Of a stretch of DNA of 64,000 bases, positions 12,546 through 24,500 are shown one piece after another. This stretch comes from Solea solea (taxonomy: Eukaryota; Chordata; Actinopteri; Pleuronectiformes; Soleidae). The notes beneath the pieces are model-generated. The model saw nothing but the letters and a program-made list of their open reading frames with translations. It was not told the origin of the DNA and searched no databases. Where the stretch lies: assembly GCF_958295425.1 (NCBI RefSeq), contig NC_081146.1, positions 16,619,805-16,683,804 of the forward strand, read 5' to 3'. Both the position numbers and the translations under genes were made by a program. The stretch's first letter is position 1, and each line of letters begins with the position of its first letter.

Positions 12546-13560
12546 ACTTACTGATAAATTCGGCCTATATATAGGGCACTATATATCGCTGCTTATGCTG
12601 AGTGGAGTGTCAACTAAACATCGTTTCCCGCAGCGCTCGACAACCAAAACACAACATGTTTCCGGTAGCGAGCAGTTGACAGCAATCACAAAAACCCTGA
12701 ATGTTGTCGCAGTTTAGTCCTGCCGGCTTCCCGCACACACGCCGAATTGAAGAGAACAGTCTAATGTTTGTCCCCAAACTTGGACTTTTCATCCAGGACT
12801 GTGCTATTTTTTGCTAATAAGCAAAGAAGCGTTAAAGTGCCGGAAAAGTCTATTTTGATTGGCTCATCGAGAGAGGGGGAGTGCAGCAGCCAGGCACCGA
12901 GGCGGTTGTAGTAGTGTGGGTGGAGGAGGAAGGGAGCCGGGGGGGAGGGGGTGTGGGGGGGAGCTGTCAAAGCACATGACAAAGCAGTGTCGCGTACTGT
13001 CTGCTGGCACTGGTCCTAATTAAACATCTACTACGTTTTTTAAACAGACTTGAGTCTGTTTCCGGGTATAAGTGACATTATATGCATTTTTCTCTCCCCG
13101 AAACGCGGCGGTTATACGCACTGTAAACAAATCTCCGCCGTGGACTATAACGTGTTTACGACACGGTCGTTCAGGGGAATTAAAAACAAAACAAAAACAA
13201 AAAAACAAGCACAGAGCAGTCAAGTAGATGCACACAGCACATGTGTATTATAACTGTCTCACTGTGCTGTACCAGGTCGACACATACCCTTCTTCTCCGG
13301 TTGGTCTGTGTCAGATGCATCCACAGCTCAGCCTCGTACTGGACGCAACCAACTGTCAGTCTTCTCCCTGTCAACAGTGGTCGACGGTGGTCGTCACCAA
13401 CACCAACAATAACGCCCTTTTTTTTTATCCTCCCCTGTAAGGTTTCTCCGGCGCCGTAATCACTGGAGTCTTCCCGCTTCTTTCTTTTTTTTTCATGAAA
13501 GGGAAAGGAAAGAAGAAACACAAACGTAACTCGGTGCTTCCTGATTTAGGTAGAGTGGTG
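12546..13560. promoter_or_regulatory. CpG-rich promoter-like block, candidate golli-mbp 5' region
   Basis: This block stands out from its AT-rich surroundings. It has many CpG dinucleotides, an inverted CCAAT box (ATTGG at 12858-12862), long G-tracts at 12930-12961 and TATA-like words at 12566-12590. On the minus strand a strong donor (GTAAGT, plus-strand ACTTAC at 12546-12551) sits at its left edge, as expected for a non-coding first exon transcribed leftwards. The mbp exon at 181-239 begins with an acceptor and so needs such an exon. The link is inference: no transcript evidence is available, and the block could equally serve an unknown RNA. Confidence 0.4.
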
Positions 13561-13867
13561 ATGATGATGTTTGTAAGGGGTGGGGCGGAATGCAGCGTTT
13601 TACTCCGCCAAGATATGTGGACTAAAAGGACACGTTGGTGCACGCCTGTGCATGATTAGCGAGCGCACGGTTCATGGCTGGTTCAATAACAATAATAAAA
13701 AACAACAATCATTTTTGAAATGTCACAGCAGTATTGTTGTCACCAGCAGAGCCACGCCTCCTCTTTACTGCAACAACAGGTACATCCAATGCCTTGCTCA
13801 ATGGCCACTCACTCAGATACTCATTTCTGAGCCTCTGTTTAGGATTGACCACTCTTTTATAAAGTAG

Positions 13868-13907
13868 GGGTACTTAGCAGAAAATGACTTTGGTAGAAGT
13901 TGAAGTC

Positions 13908-13972
<65 letters not shown>

Positions 13973-14331
13973 TAAGAAAAATTGAAAGTATATGACATTT
14001 ATTGTACTGTACTTGTACAAAATGTGCTTAAGTTTTGGAATTAAAAGTATTAAAAAGGTGAGGAGTAAGGATTGAGCCATGGTTGCTCAGTGGTAGGGCC
14101 AGTGGTCTTTCAACTGGAAGGTTGTGGGTTCAATTCCAGCTAGAAAAGCTCTATATAAATACAGACCGTTACCAACTCTTCTGATTTTATTTGGTAGTAA
14201 GAGAGTTGGGGGAAATGTACGTTTAGGAAGTGTAGTGTTAGTAAAAGTTGCTAGAAATACAAATAAAGTAAAGTAGAGATACATGCACTTTGTACTTAAG
14301 TAACAAAAGTATTTGTACTTTGTTACATTAC
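13868..14331 (+). mobile_element. composite interspersed repeat, copy B, with SINE-like core
   Basis: It is the reverse-oriented relative of 2540-2960. The core from about 14074 has a pol III type-2 promoter: A-box-like TTGCTCAGTGG at 14083-14093 and B box GGTTCAATTCC at 14127-14137, the layout of a tRNA-derived SINE. The flanks contain TACTTAAGTAA-type words. A long TA run (13912-13968) interrupts this copy. Confidence 0.7.
13912..13968. repeat. (TA)n microsatellite
   Basis: About 28 TA units, expanded within the composite repeat. Confidence 0.95.
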
Positions 14332-14333
14332 AA

Positions 14334-14410
14334 CAGTGTTTCCCAACCCTGGAACAGCTCGTTATCAGGCTTCTGCAGAGCTTGATGACGAGCTGACAAT
14401 TAGAATCAGG
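14334..14410. mobile_element. fragment of a CAGTGTTTCCCAACC-type hAT element
   Basis: It begins CAGTGTTTCCCAACCCTGG, a common vertebrate hAT terminus. It continues with GGCTTCTGCAGAGCTTGATGA, typical of the middle of a palindromic fish element. The right terminus is missing, so it is truncated. Confidence 0.55.
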
Positions 14411-15417
14411 GTTTTACCTGAAGAAGTGGTTTAGGCGTTTAGTTACACTTAAATGATTGTCAGATGTGACGCTGTAATGCAGAGATTTTTAACAGCCTTT
14501 GATCATATAAATCCAAAAACGACAATCCGTCCTGTTCCTGAGTCCTGGGTAATGATTATCCTGCTGGGGGGGGGGGGCAAAACCCACAATCTGACAATTT
14601 ATCAGGGAAGATCCGCCAAAAGGCAGAGAAAATGACTCAACATCGTCTGTCATATGATAATAATCCATTAGCTTAGAGACTGGACTGATTTTGACAGCGA
14701 TACAGTGACTTGTTGTCATGGAAATAGCTGGGCCTCAGTTGAGGTAATAGGCCTAAAACTGGATGGATTATCCATCACAATAACTCTGGGGGAAGAGGAG
14801 TTGTTTGTCATCTCTGTGTCGGCGTTGTGGACATGTGCTTATTGCTTAGTAAGACGCATGTGTTCACATTACCTCAAAGGTAGAATCCACGGTATCCACA
14901 GTTATTGATTGAAAATGAAACTCAACAAGAATCACAGAGTGTTCCCTTTCTGGCCACTTGCAGACGAGGACAGATGGCGAACTGCAAGCCTGAAACAGAC
15001 ACATTCTCGTGAGTTCATGATTTTATGTATCGTGCGGTGTTTCGCTTGATTGCTTGGTGGAAATAAATCCAGGTGTCTTGCTCTCGTCTGTATTTGTCTG
15101 GAATGTAATTAGCCTGATTGAAGGTCCTCATGCATACAGCAGCAACATGGATTTCCTTTCATCCTTGACTAAAAGGTTCATTTAGATGGAGTTCTAGCGA
15201 GCTTTTCTGCTACAGTATATGGGTTCAGACTCCCACACCGTGTTCTGGTTTGTTCACATCGAACAGACTGTGGACGTCCGCAAGTGAAAGTGCACGATGG
15301 AAGGAAAGGCACCAATGCACACAATCATTCAACTCGAACATTTTTAATGAGGTATGTTGTTACTTCAGTGTTTGGGTCGGTCAATGATCTATTCCATTTA
15401 TTATTTTAGGGATATAC

Positions 15418-15511
15418 GACCTGTCCGGGGTGTTCCCAGCCTTTTGCCATATGTCAGCTGGGATTGGCACCAGCTAAAACTACTGATGATGATGATATGA
15501 TAAAGATGGAT
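15418..15511 (+). repeat. 3' fragment of abundant fish interspersed repeat
   Basis: It contains CCTGTCCGGGGTGTTCCC followed by ATGTCAGCTGGGATTGGC. These are hallmark words of the 3' part of a very common teleost retroposed repeat that usually ends in a GATG-rich tail, as seen here. Confidence 0.6.
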
Positions 15512-18500
15512 GACACATTATTGCTTCCACCATTTGTGTAATATCTCTGTTATAGCAGCGCTATATTCTGAGGTGATTAGAGGGTGATGGTGTTGTCAGT
15601 TCGCGCAATCGACTCCAATTGAGCTGTTATATCTGAAAAATCCAAGTATTCATTTCAGTGTACTTCACTGGGATAAGAATGGCATGTGTTTTTGTTATTG
15701 CACCACATCATCTGATAATGTGGAAACTGAGAGAGGTTTATGAGCTTAACTGCAACCAGCAACCGGGGGGCAGGGCTTAAGATGTCATGACGCCCATTAT
15801 TTTGTGAAATCATAAACTTTTTTCAATATTGAATCACATTTTTCATGTATTTTTTTTTTATTCTAATCAGGTCGTTGTGTACTCCCAAGCAAACGTTAGT
15901 TTTTCCACTAAGCTATATAACAGTCACTCGTGGAATTTATGTGAGTAGTATTTATAGGACAAGAATGCTTTCAATGCCAGTTTGCTTGGGGGAAGCACCA
16001 TTTTAAAACGTGGAATTTTTGTTTTGTCCTCAGTTAAAATTGAATGCCAACTCGAGTTTTAACTCAAAGTGCAAGTTTCAGCTCTCGCAGCTCGCTCTCG
16101 TCTCCAATAAACACTCCAGTTGATTGTGGTCTTGTGTGCGCAAGTGAATTTAATAAATGCACAAACCAACTTACTTACTTCTGATGATGTCCGTACAAAA
16201 CATACTTGAAGGCAGCACCGACATGAGCTAAACATGTAAATGTGTAAAATTGGAAAAGTAATTGAAGAGGCGACCTTATTATGCAAGAGATTTTAGTTCT
16301 TAAATTAAAAATGAGGCGCCTGCTTGTTTTTCTCAGGCCGGACATGAGTCTTATTAATGTTCAGAGATACTGTATGCTGTTTTTTTTGTTATTTTCTTTT
16401 TTTTTAAAAAACTACTTCCACTGAGAGGGCACTTCGGGGCGTTTTATGCACAGTAGCACCTAATCTCCACACATTAAGCTAATGACCTCCAAGAATCCTG
16501 ATGGATATTAAATGCTGCCTGGTTTCACCTTCTTGGATTTAATCACATCAAAGGGGGGGAGAAAAAAAAAGGTCAGATAACATCGCACAAACAGAGCAAA
16601 GCCACAGCAAGTGCCAGGCATGGCAATAAATACAAATCACTCACACAGATACTCTCATCTCACACGGAGTCTGTATGACAAGGCTGATATCTATGGTCAT
16701 GGTCGGGGATAAAAAAGGATGTTTGCAGCAGATACAGAGAATAAGTATGAATTTCATTCCCAAATATATAAAGGATTATAGAGGGATTTACAAAATTGAA
16801 TTATTTCAACTTTTTAACCGTAACCCGGAGGCCAGACTCCAAGCACACCTGATTCAAGTGAGAAAACTCAATTCATCGAAATAAAACATAAATGTGCAGA
16901 AACGGTTGCTCTGCCGAGCTGCAAAACAGACACAAAAAAAAACCCCACATTTACCATAATGTTTCCATTCCTGATGTGATTATGCGTTTGTCAAATGTCA
17001 AAGCAGTGTATTAAAATACCTTTTGCAACCACAGAGATTAACCTGCACGACTCTCCTAAAATCAACTTAGCCTGCTACAGTGTTCTCATTATTTCCACTG
17101 ATGACTGCCCACCAAACACACAGAGAATAAATGAGAGTCAGAGACGGAGGCAAAACAGTAATGTGGCAGAACATAAACACTCAAACACATATTAAGCATA
17201 AACAATAAGTCCTTACTGCACCACCTTCAACATAAACAGCCCCATCTAGTGGAAAATCACATTATGCTGAACAATATCAACGGTGAAAATGATAAATGCT
17301 TATGTAGAAATGTATTGGACACATGTGAAATTGAGACTGCACACATAAGGTTTAATTAACTTCTCATGACTGTTCAGCCTGTGATAGCCACATTAAAAGA
17401 ATTGATGCATACAGTGCCAAGGAGTTCATGTCATTATTAGTCACGTAAACCTTCCTCTTTTAACATTCTAGATGTTTGTGTCTAGAAATCAGAAATCCCC
17501 TGTGGAGTTTCTTTTACCATTTATGTTCAGTCTTTGAGGTCCAGCAAAGCAATTCACGTGTTTGGCTAAGCCAGGTATTAAAATAAGGTTTGGAAAGTAA
17601 GAGGATACTTACTTTCAGCCATCTTCTTCTTCTTCTTCTCTGCCATTGCAGGTGCATGTGCTTCGACGAGGCGCTGTTATCTGAAATTGTTTTGTAGAAA
17701 CAACAAATAGAAAGAGAAAGACAGAGTACACATGGCCTTTTCTATGGTGGAGTATAAAAGTAGCAGAACTTACTGATGTATTGAGGAATTCCAAATCCTC
17801 GATTATAACCAATTCATTAAAGCATTTTAACAATAAATGAAAAATGTCAGTCCCTTGTGGAACACGGCAGGCCTGTGAAAACACCATCCAATCGTATTGA
17901 ACATCCCAAAATAATTTATTGGATCGGGATGCATCAATCAAACTGCTAACTGCATTGTGAGTTCCTGTGCTCTGGAGGCGGAGCTTTGGAGGGAATTGTG
18001 AAGAAAGGGGTCTGGACTTTTGAATTCAAACTGTTTTTCCAGGATCTCCAACCCTGCCTTTAAGAAAACAATAAAGATGTGTATATAGTGTATTGCATAA
18101 TAGACGATGCCCAAAATGTCAATAGTATACAGTCAGTGTTCTATCATATTATAGTTATTAACCTTATCTGTTTTGTATTGGTTATTGTTGTGTGTCTGAC
18201 CTTTGAATGACAAATCACAGAGGATTTAGAGGTTTCATGGAATCAAATCATGGCCAGATGACTGACTGTTGTGTTGTGTTGTGTTGTGTGTGTGTGTGCT
18301 CTCCATCCTGCCTGCTGCCTCTCTTCTCCTCTGTGCTGTTTGTGTTTGCTTGGAGACATGGAGGACACAGAGCTACTCTGGCAGGCTCTGAATATCAGTC
18401 AGGAGCAGAAACTACTGAATTATTCCATCCTGACCTGTCCTCACCTGCGCCTTTCAGCTCAGTCGCCATCGACGCTGACAGAGCTCGATGAACCTGTACC

Positions 18501-20027
18501 CGCTTCATTTTCTAACACAGCTGAGACTAATGGGAAACAAACCAGTACAAAGGATGTCAGGAGAGGACCAGAAAGGCAAACAATGGGCAGCGAAAAATAC
18601 TGTGCCTTCTGACATGGATACAATCTCTGTCCACGAGGAAAGTGCATTTCAATGCTTCAAAAATTATTTTTTTTAAATGCAAAAAAAAGAGATGTTCCAA
18701 GAAGGCTGTACAACCAAATGCAAAAAAAAGAGTGCCTTGCACTCAGTATAGTAGTATGTTGCAGAGGTAGAAGGACCCAAGCAAGCACATGCAGTTTGCC
18801 TTTCATTGAATGAAAGTGATTACGTTTGACATTGAAAGCTGTTCAGTGTCCTTTATCTAAACACTGATTGATTCAGCACAACATCATGTTCAGTTGATGA
18901 AAGCTTTTGTATTTGCTGTTCTTAACCCTCTGCGTTAATATTTCCTGGGAAAACTGGACAAGCAGTACAAAGCCACACGATAAACGGAGCAGTTCGATTT
19001 AGAAGAGGTGCTGACAGAAAAGAAAACACACGCACCTACAGAAATGAGACCTTCAAAAATGGTCCATTACCAATGTTTCTTATATGGAATGATTATGTGA
19101 GGAGGTTCACGCCGCCTGACGACATAAATGCAGCGACAAAAAGAAATAGCACTGGATTGTGCAGCTTGAGGTGTATATATATAAATACAGCGATTTTCAG
19201 ATTATTGTCAAGCTGCCAATTGCACAATTTCACTGTTTTGGTTCTCACTCACTCCTGTGATGTCATTGTCAACTCGACTAGGGAGAAATGTTCCTAACAA
19301 TCCAGGGTACAGTAGCTTCTCAGCACCAAAGAGAAAGCTGGTGCAATGCGTGAGAGAATTCAGGCGTAGGTAGATACCAAAAACAGAGATAAAAGAGTGT
19401 GAGTGTGAAGCATGACTATATATATCATCAACAATAGGCATCAGTCATTAGTTTAGTGTCTCATCTGTAGCCTGGATATTGTGGCTGATGAGAAAGTGTG
19501 TGACGTGAGCGTTTGAGTGCTGAAACACTTTCTGCATGACTTCATTTCTAAAAAAAAAAAAAGAATGAAGCACACTTTAAACCCAAGTTTCCCTGCTATT
19601 AGAGAGAAGAGGTTGACAGTAATGATTATTTCCTCAAAAAGTAGAGCTGAAATCAAAGACATGTTGTTGTTTTTTTAAGTGAGAAAAAAGCTATGATTTG
19701 CTTCTCTTTTTTTCTCCCTCTCTTCTCACAGTAGTGAACTATCACATGAAAATTTCATGAGCAGCTTTTCAGTTTGGACTTCGGCATGACCAGTCAGTCT
19801 CCGGGGGGAATCATCACATCTCTTGGAGCTCAGCATGGCCTTTGAACAAAAAGTGCAAAAGATTTTTCCTCTTTTGAATCTCAAGTAATAGATCTTTTTT
19901 TTTTAACAATAGATTTTTGTTTATGTACTGTTATAAAGACAGATTCAATTTGCACTTAGCCCACACCGTATCAATTTCTGTTTAATTTCCATTTTCATTC
20001 ACTGGAAGCCCCCAAAAAGGCCTTGTT

Positions 20028-20160
20028 ATGGTCCGGTGCCCTGTCCTGGTGTGTATACCCAGCCTTTTGCCCTATGTCAGCTGGGATTGAATCCAGCCCT
20101 CACGACCTTCATGAGGAGGATGAAGCGGTAGACAATGCAATGAGTGAGTGAGTGAGTGAT
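20028..20160 (+). repeat. 3' fragment of abundant fish interspersed repeat
   Basis: It has the same words as 15418-15511 (CCCTGTCCTGGTGTGTA, then TATGTCAGCTGGGATTG). It continues to GATGAAGCGGTAGACAATG and a short GAGT run at the tail. Confidence 0.65.
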
Positions 20161-20459
20161 TGAGTATTTCCTCTTTATGATGAAACCAAATGAAACTCGG
20201 ACAGTGCAATCATAGCAAGACTATCGAGCGAAATAAAGCAATTTGGACAGCCCAGCAGGTGTATAATATCAGAAAGAACAAATTGAACTCTGCCCACACT
20301 GTATCAAAACTAACGGATGTAAGTACGAAAATGGTAAATTGCAGTGATGGTTTCAGGAACGTGGAAGAAAAAAAAAAACAGCCCCACAGTATCCAAAAGG
20401 ACACATTTTTTTTCCTTAAGATTTTTTTCTTTTCGAGAGGTGGTCTAATGGGTGCTGAC

Positions 20460-20873
20460 GTGCATGAGCATAGCCCAACCCCAGCTTTAATGTGAGGGGG
20501 ATAGTCCAGGCGCAGAGACACAGGGTGGAGAGTGGAACAGCGCGGTCGGTGCGCAAACGCACCAGTGCGTAACAGGAGAGACGGACGCGTAGGACCCACG
20601 AATGCTGAACGCTGCATAACCAAATCCTTTTACTCTTATAGTTTGTGTGAGTCTTAAATGAAGATATAGAGGATTTCCCCCCGAAACCTTGAGATAAAGA
20701 CAGACACAAGATGTGCAGGAGCGCACACGGAGGCGCGCCGGAATATCGACACGCCTGCTCTGAAAACTCCGCGTCATGAAGCAGCAGTCGCGCAAAGACC
20801 TTCCATAGGTCAGTGTGGCGACGTCTTAAGTTAACAAAAGGGAGTTAAAAGAAAACAAGTACACAAATAAACA
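20460..20873 (+). promoter_or_regulatory. galr1 proximal promoter and 5' leader
   Basis: The CpG content rises sharply here relative to upstream DNA. No convincing TATA box is seen and the transcription start is unknown. The leader contains upstream ATGs: a 22-codon ORF plus stop (20711-20779), a 10-codon ORF plus stop (20776-20808) whose start overlaps the previous stop, and a 3-codon ORF (20658-20669). Confidence 0.5.
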
Positions 20874-21530
20874 ATGAACACATCAGAGTCTGCTTGGCTC
20901 ATGGATGAGCCGCGGAACATGACAGACGAGGAGGATGAGAAACTTTTGTTCGGGATCGGCACGGATAATTTCATCACGCTGCTGGTTTTCGCGCTCATCT
21001 TTACGCTCGGCGTGCTGGGCAACTCCATGGTGATCACCGTCCTGGCGCGGAGCAAACCGGGGAAGCCACGGAGCACCACCAACATATTCATCCTCAACCT
21101 GAGCATAGCGGACCTCTCCTACTTGCTCTTCTGCATCCCCTTTCAGTCCACCATCTACATGATGCCAAGTTGGGTCCTGGGCGCATTCATCTGCAAGTTC
21201 ATCCACTATTTCTTCACCGTGTCCATGCTGGTGAGCATCTTCACCTTGTCTGCCATGTCCGTGGACCGATACATTGCCATCGTGCACTCCAGGAAGTCCT
21301 CCACTATCCGGGTGGCAAAGCACGCTTTGGTCGGAGTGGTGGTGATTTGGATACTCTCTCTGGCCATGGCGGCACCTGTCATGTACTACCAGAACATCTT
21401 TCACAGGGGCAATGACACCTTCTGCTGGGAAGTTTGGCCAAATCAAAACCAGAGGAAAGTCTATGTCGTTTGCACATTTGTGTTTGGTTATGTGCTGCCC
21501 CTGCTGCTGATTTCCTTCTGTTATGCAAAG
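20874..21530 (+). CDS. galr1: galr1 exon 1 (residues 1-219, N-terminus to TM5)
   Basis: It encodes the N-terminal domain and the first five transmembrane helices, ending at TGCAAAG before the donor GTAAGA. It is much richer in CpG than the introns. Confidence 0.97.
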
Positions 21531-24500
21531 GTAAGAACATCTCCATGTTGGTGTCAGTCCACAGTGTTCTGGAAATTCTTGTACTGTGATAAAATATGCA
21601 ATATTCTCTTACTCACAGGTTTTAAACCACTTGCACAAAAAACTAAGAAATATGTCCAAAAAATCAGAGGCATCAAAGAAAAAGGTACGTGCCATTCCAA
21701 CTCTTACATGTTTGCAAAGTGTAATTTCATGTATTACATGTTCACATTAAATTGATCTTCTGTAATGATGGGTAGAGTTTTACTTCTCTTGCCACAAGTA
21801 CTATACAATATGATAGAAGTGAGGTATGAGGTATGGTGTCAGTCCATTAATCATACGTCTAATGAAATCTGTTTTCATCTTTCTTGATTTTCTGTTGACA
21901 TTTTATTAGATTTAAAGCAGAGGATGATGTTCTTGACCTTTAGAAGAAAACTATACAGTGTGGGGACTAGTCTGCCACTAACACAGGTGGTCATCAGTTG
22001 CCTCCAATTCAGCAGAGTTCAAAACTGTGATTATCAATACCATCAAAGTAGCAGAAAGGATAGAGAGTCAACCTGCAATCTACTCTTCATTATACTTGCA
22101 GAGAGCCAGCTCTCTGCTAGTCACACACCTGATTGTCGACCTGTGTCTGTCCATTGTTCTTCACGGTCTGTCACTTTGGCGACACAGACCTGATAAGTGC
22201 CTTGTGCTATGAAGCCAGGAGTAAAGGCAAAGGCTCATGGTCAGCTGGGAGGGGAGAGGATGGGTGAGAATATAAATGATGCCTGATTTGCACCTACGTT
22301 CGGGGCAATATTGTGTGGGGCTTGAAACACCCACAGGAGGAAATGCCAAGAATCTCACACAGACCGATGATTTACAGTGCTCACTGTTCAGAGACGGAGC
22401 TGCTACACTGACAGCCTAAGATACATGCTATAAATTACCTTAGATGGGCCGCCACTGATAGAATCAATGGCATATATAAGTATGATACTCTCTTACTTGT
22501 ATTTAATAGCTGAAAACACAAGAAAAATGGCTGAAAAATGAAAGAAACAACAGCAGTAGCTATTCCCTATGCTGTTTTCACTTCATTCCATTAAAGTGTT
22601 GCCTTTTGTGCTGCATTTTTTAAAAGAAGAAACAAAGTCTGCCAGGTCAGAGATCCCACAATGACTCAACCCACTGGCTAATTTCTCCTCAGTCTAATCG
22701 ACATCTTGCAAAAAAAACATAACCTGGCTGTGCTATTGCAGTTCGTGTCTCTCATGGTCATAATCACAGCACATCATTGTCCTGCTGGCAAAAAAAAATA
22801 AAATAAATGTGGTTCAATACTTTGAATATGAATCTTTTGTGCACAGATCCATAACCTCTCATGTAATCGTTTAGTTTAATAATCGTCACGTACGGTCAGA
22901 AGAACATCTGGTTAGACGTAAGCTTTCGTGACTCATGAAACGAGAAAGACGTTTCACAGGTGGTTATTACTACACTCACACAATAACTTCCAAATGATCC
23001 ACGAGAGCACTCACCATTGTTCCGGCTTCACTGTTCCAATCTTCTAAAACAGGTACCGTTTCATCCTGAATAAGAAGACACTGAATATGAGACGGTCCCC
23101 TTTTTTTTTTTACACAATATGTAAAAACACTTTGATATACACTGCCTGCTGGAAGGTTTCCCTGAGATGACATTCATCCATGCAAAAGTGAGGCCACATC
23201 ACTGAATCCTTTTCCCCTTTCTCTCATGGAAGTGGTCAGAATCCTTTCTCCGACAGGATGTTTCTTTTTGAGCTCATCATCTGTGACTTTCAGAGATATT
23301 GTTCTGCCTGGTTCATTCATTCAGCAAGATAGAGATTGTTGTGTTTTTTCCCATTCATCCATCCATCCATCCATCCATCCATCCATCCATCTTCTTCTGC
23401 GTACGCAAGGTCAGTTCATGTGTGAACTCAAGTAATTCAGGCCACATGAGATATTAAATCCCTCCATCAAGATCTGGATCTGGTCTCCTTCCCCCAGGTC
23501 AACATGTCCACAAAATGCCAGTGAAAGGCACCCAGGATAAAACCTAATCAAATGCCCAAACCAAATCACCAGGTTGTTTTTCACACTAAAAGACAGTTGC
23601 CCTTCCCCAAAATCCCTCCTCTGGATGTTAAAACACTTAAAGGCTAAATTGCGACACCGTACAGACTAGAGGAAGTTGAATTTAGCTGCCCATAGTGGAC
23701 AGATCATTTAATCAAATGTTTTGTCTTCTGTCTTCACTTCACGCCAGCAAAACTTTTGACGTTAACGCCAGTGACACTAAGACTACAAATCACCCATAAT
23801 TTAAGACGACATAACATAGAAAAAACTTACTCGACTTTCGTATGTACGGTTTGAAGTCAAGAACAAATGAACTGTTTACAGCTCGACCTCCACACAAACA
23901 TTGTTTTTTTTTTATTTTCAGGGAACTGTCGGCTGTAGCTGTATTGCAGCCGTTTTGCCACGTGTTTTTATCTGTTTTCAACAAGTGGGAGTCATTGCAA
24001 CTGTCATAAACTCCCAGTATCATAAAATGTACGCACACGCTTTAGCGTTCGCTTGTTATTATGTTGCGGATGATGTAATGTATGCAATAACGTCTCCAAC
24101 GTTTTAGTGTGCACTTTATTATCTTTATATCACTTTATTGTCAGTCTGCAGGAAAGCAAAAAAACATATATTCCTCTAAATCTGAAGCACAATATACATG
24201 TTAATATTGTTTTCACTTAATCATGGCATTGGTGTTTTGTTTGAAAGCAAACACACAACGTAGAGGAAGGTCCTCGGCCGAAATATGGGGGGGGAATGTG
24301 TTAAAAAAAAAGGTGTTTAATCAGTAGATTGTGTGGTACTTGTGTGGTCTCTGCAGCTTTCTACCCAGAACGGTGAAGCATAATGTCAGTGACAGCTGGG
24401 AAGACCAAGGTTACTCCCACTGCTGTTGTGAAATGCAACTTGTGCTTTATCAAACTCACACACTCACGCTTGGAATTAGTCAGTGCACAGGAGACACCCT

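Larger units (their letters stand above)
14411..20459. other. intergenic between mbp and galr1; no gene recognised
   Basis: No recognised coding exon. It contains two fragments of an abundant fish repeat (15418-15511 and 20028-20160), GT/GTGTT repeats near 18268-18298 and poly-T or poly-A tracts. An open frame from an ATG at 18358 to 18612 (84 residues, beginning MEDTELLWQALNIS) has no recognised relative and no clear splice context. Confidence 0.5.

Noticed and set aside
14083..14137. Possible tRNA gene (A and B boxes)
   Set aside because: The surrounding sequence does not fold as a tRNA with an acceptor stem, and the same unit recurs inside a dispersed repeat, so it is a SINE-like head.
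20883..21446. 187-codon open frame antisense to galr1 exon 1
   Set aside because: It mirrors the GC-rich coding exon, has a His/Asp/Gly-rich low-complexity translation and no independent gene signature.
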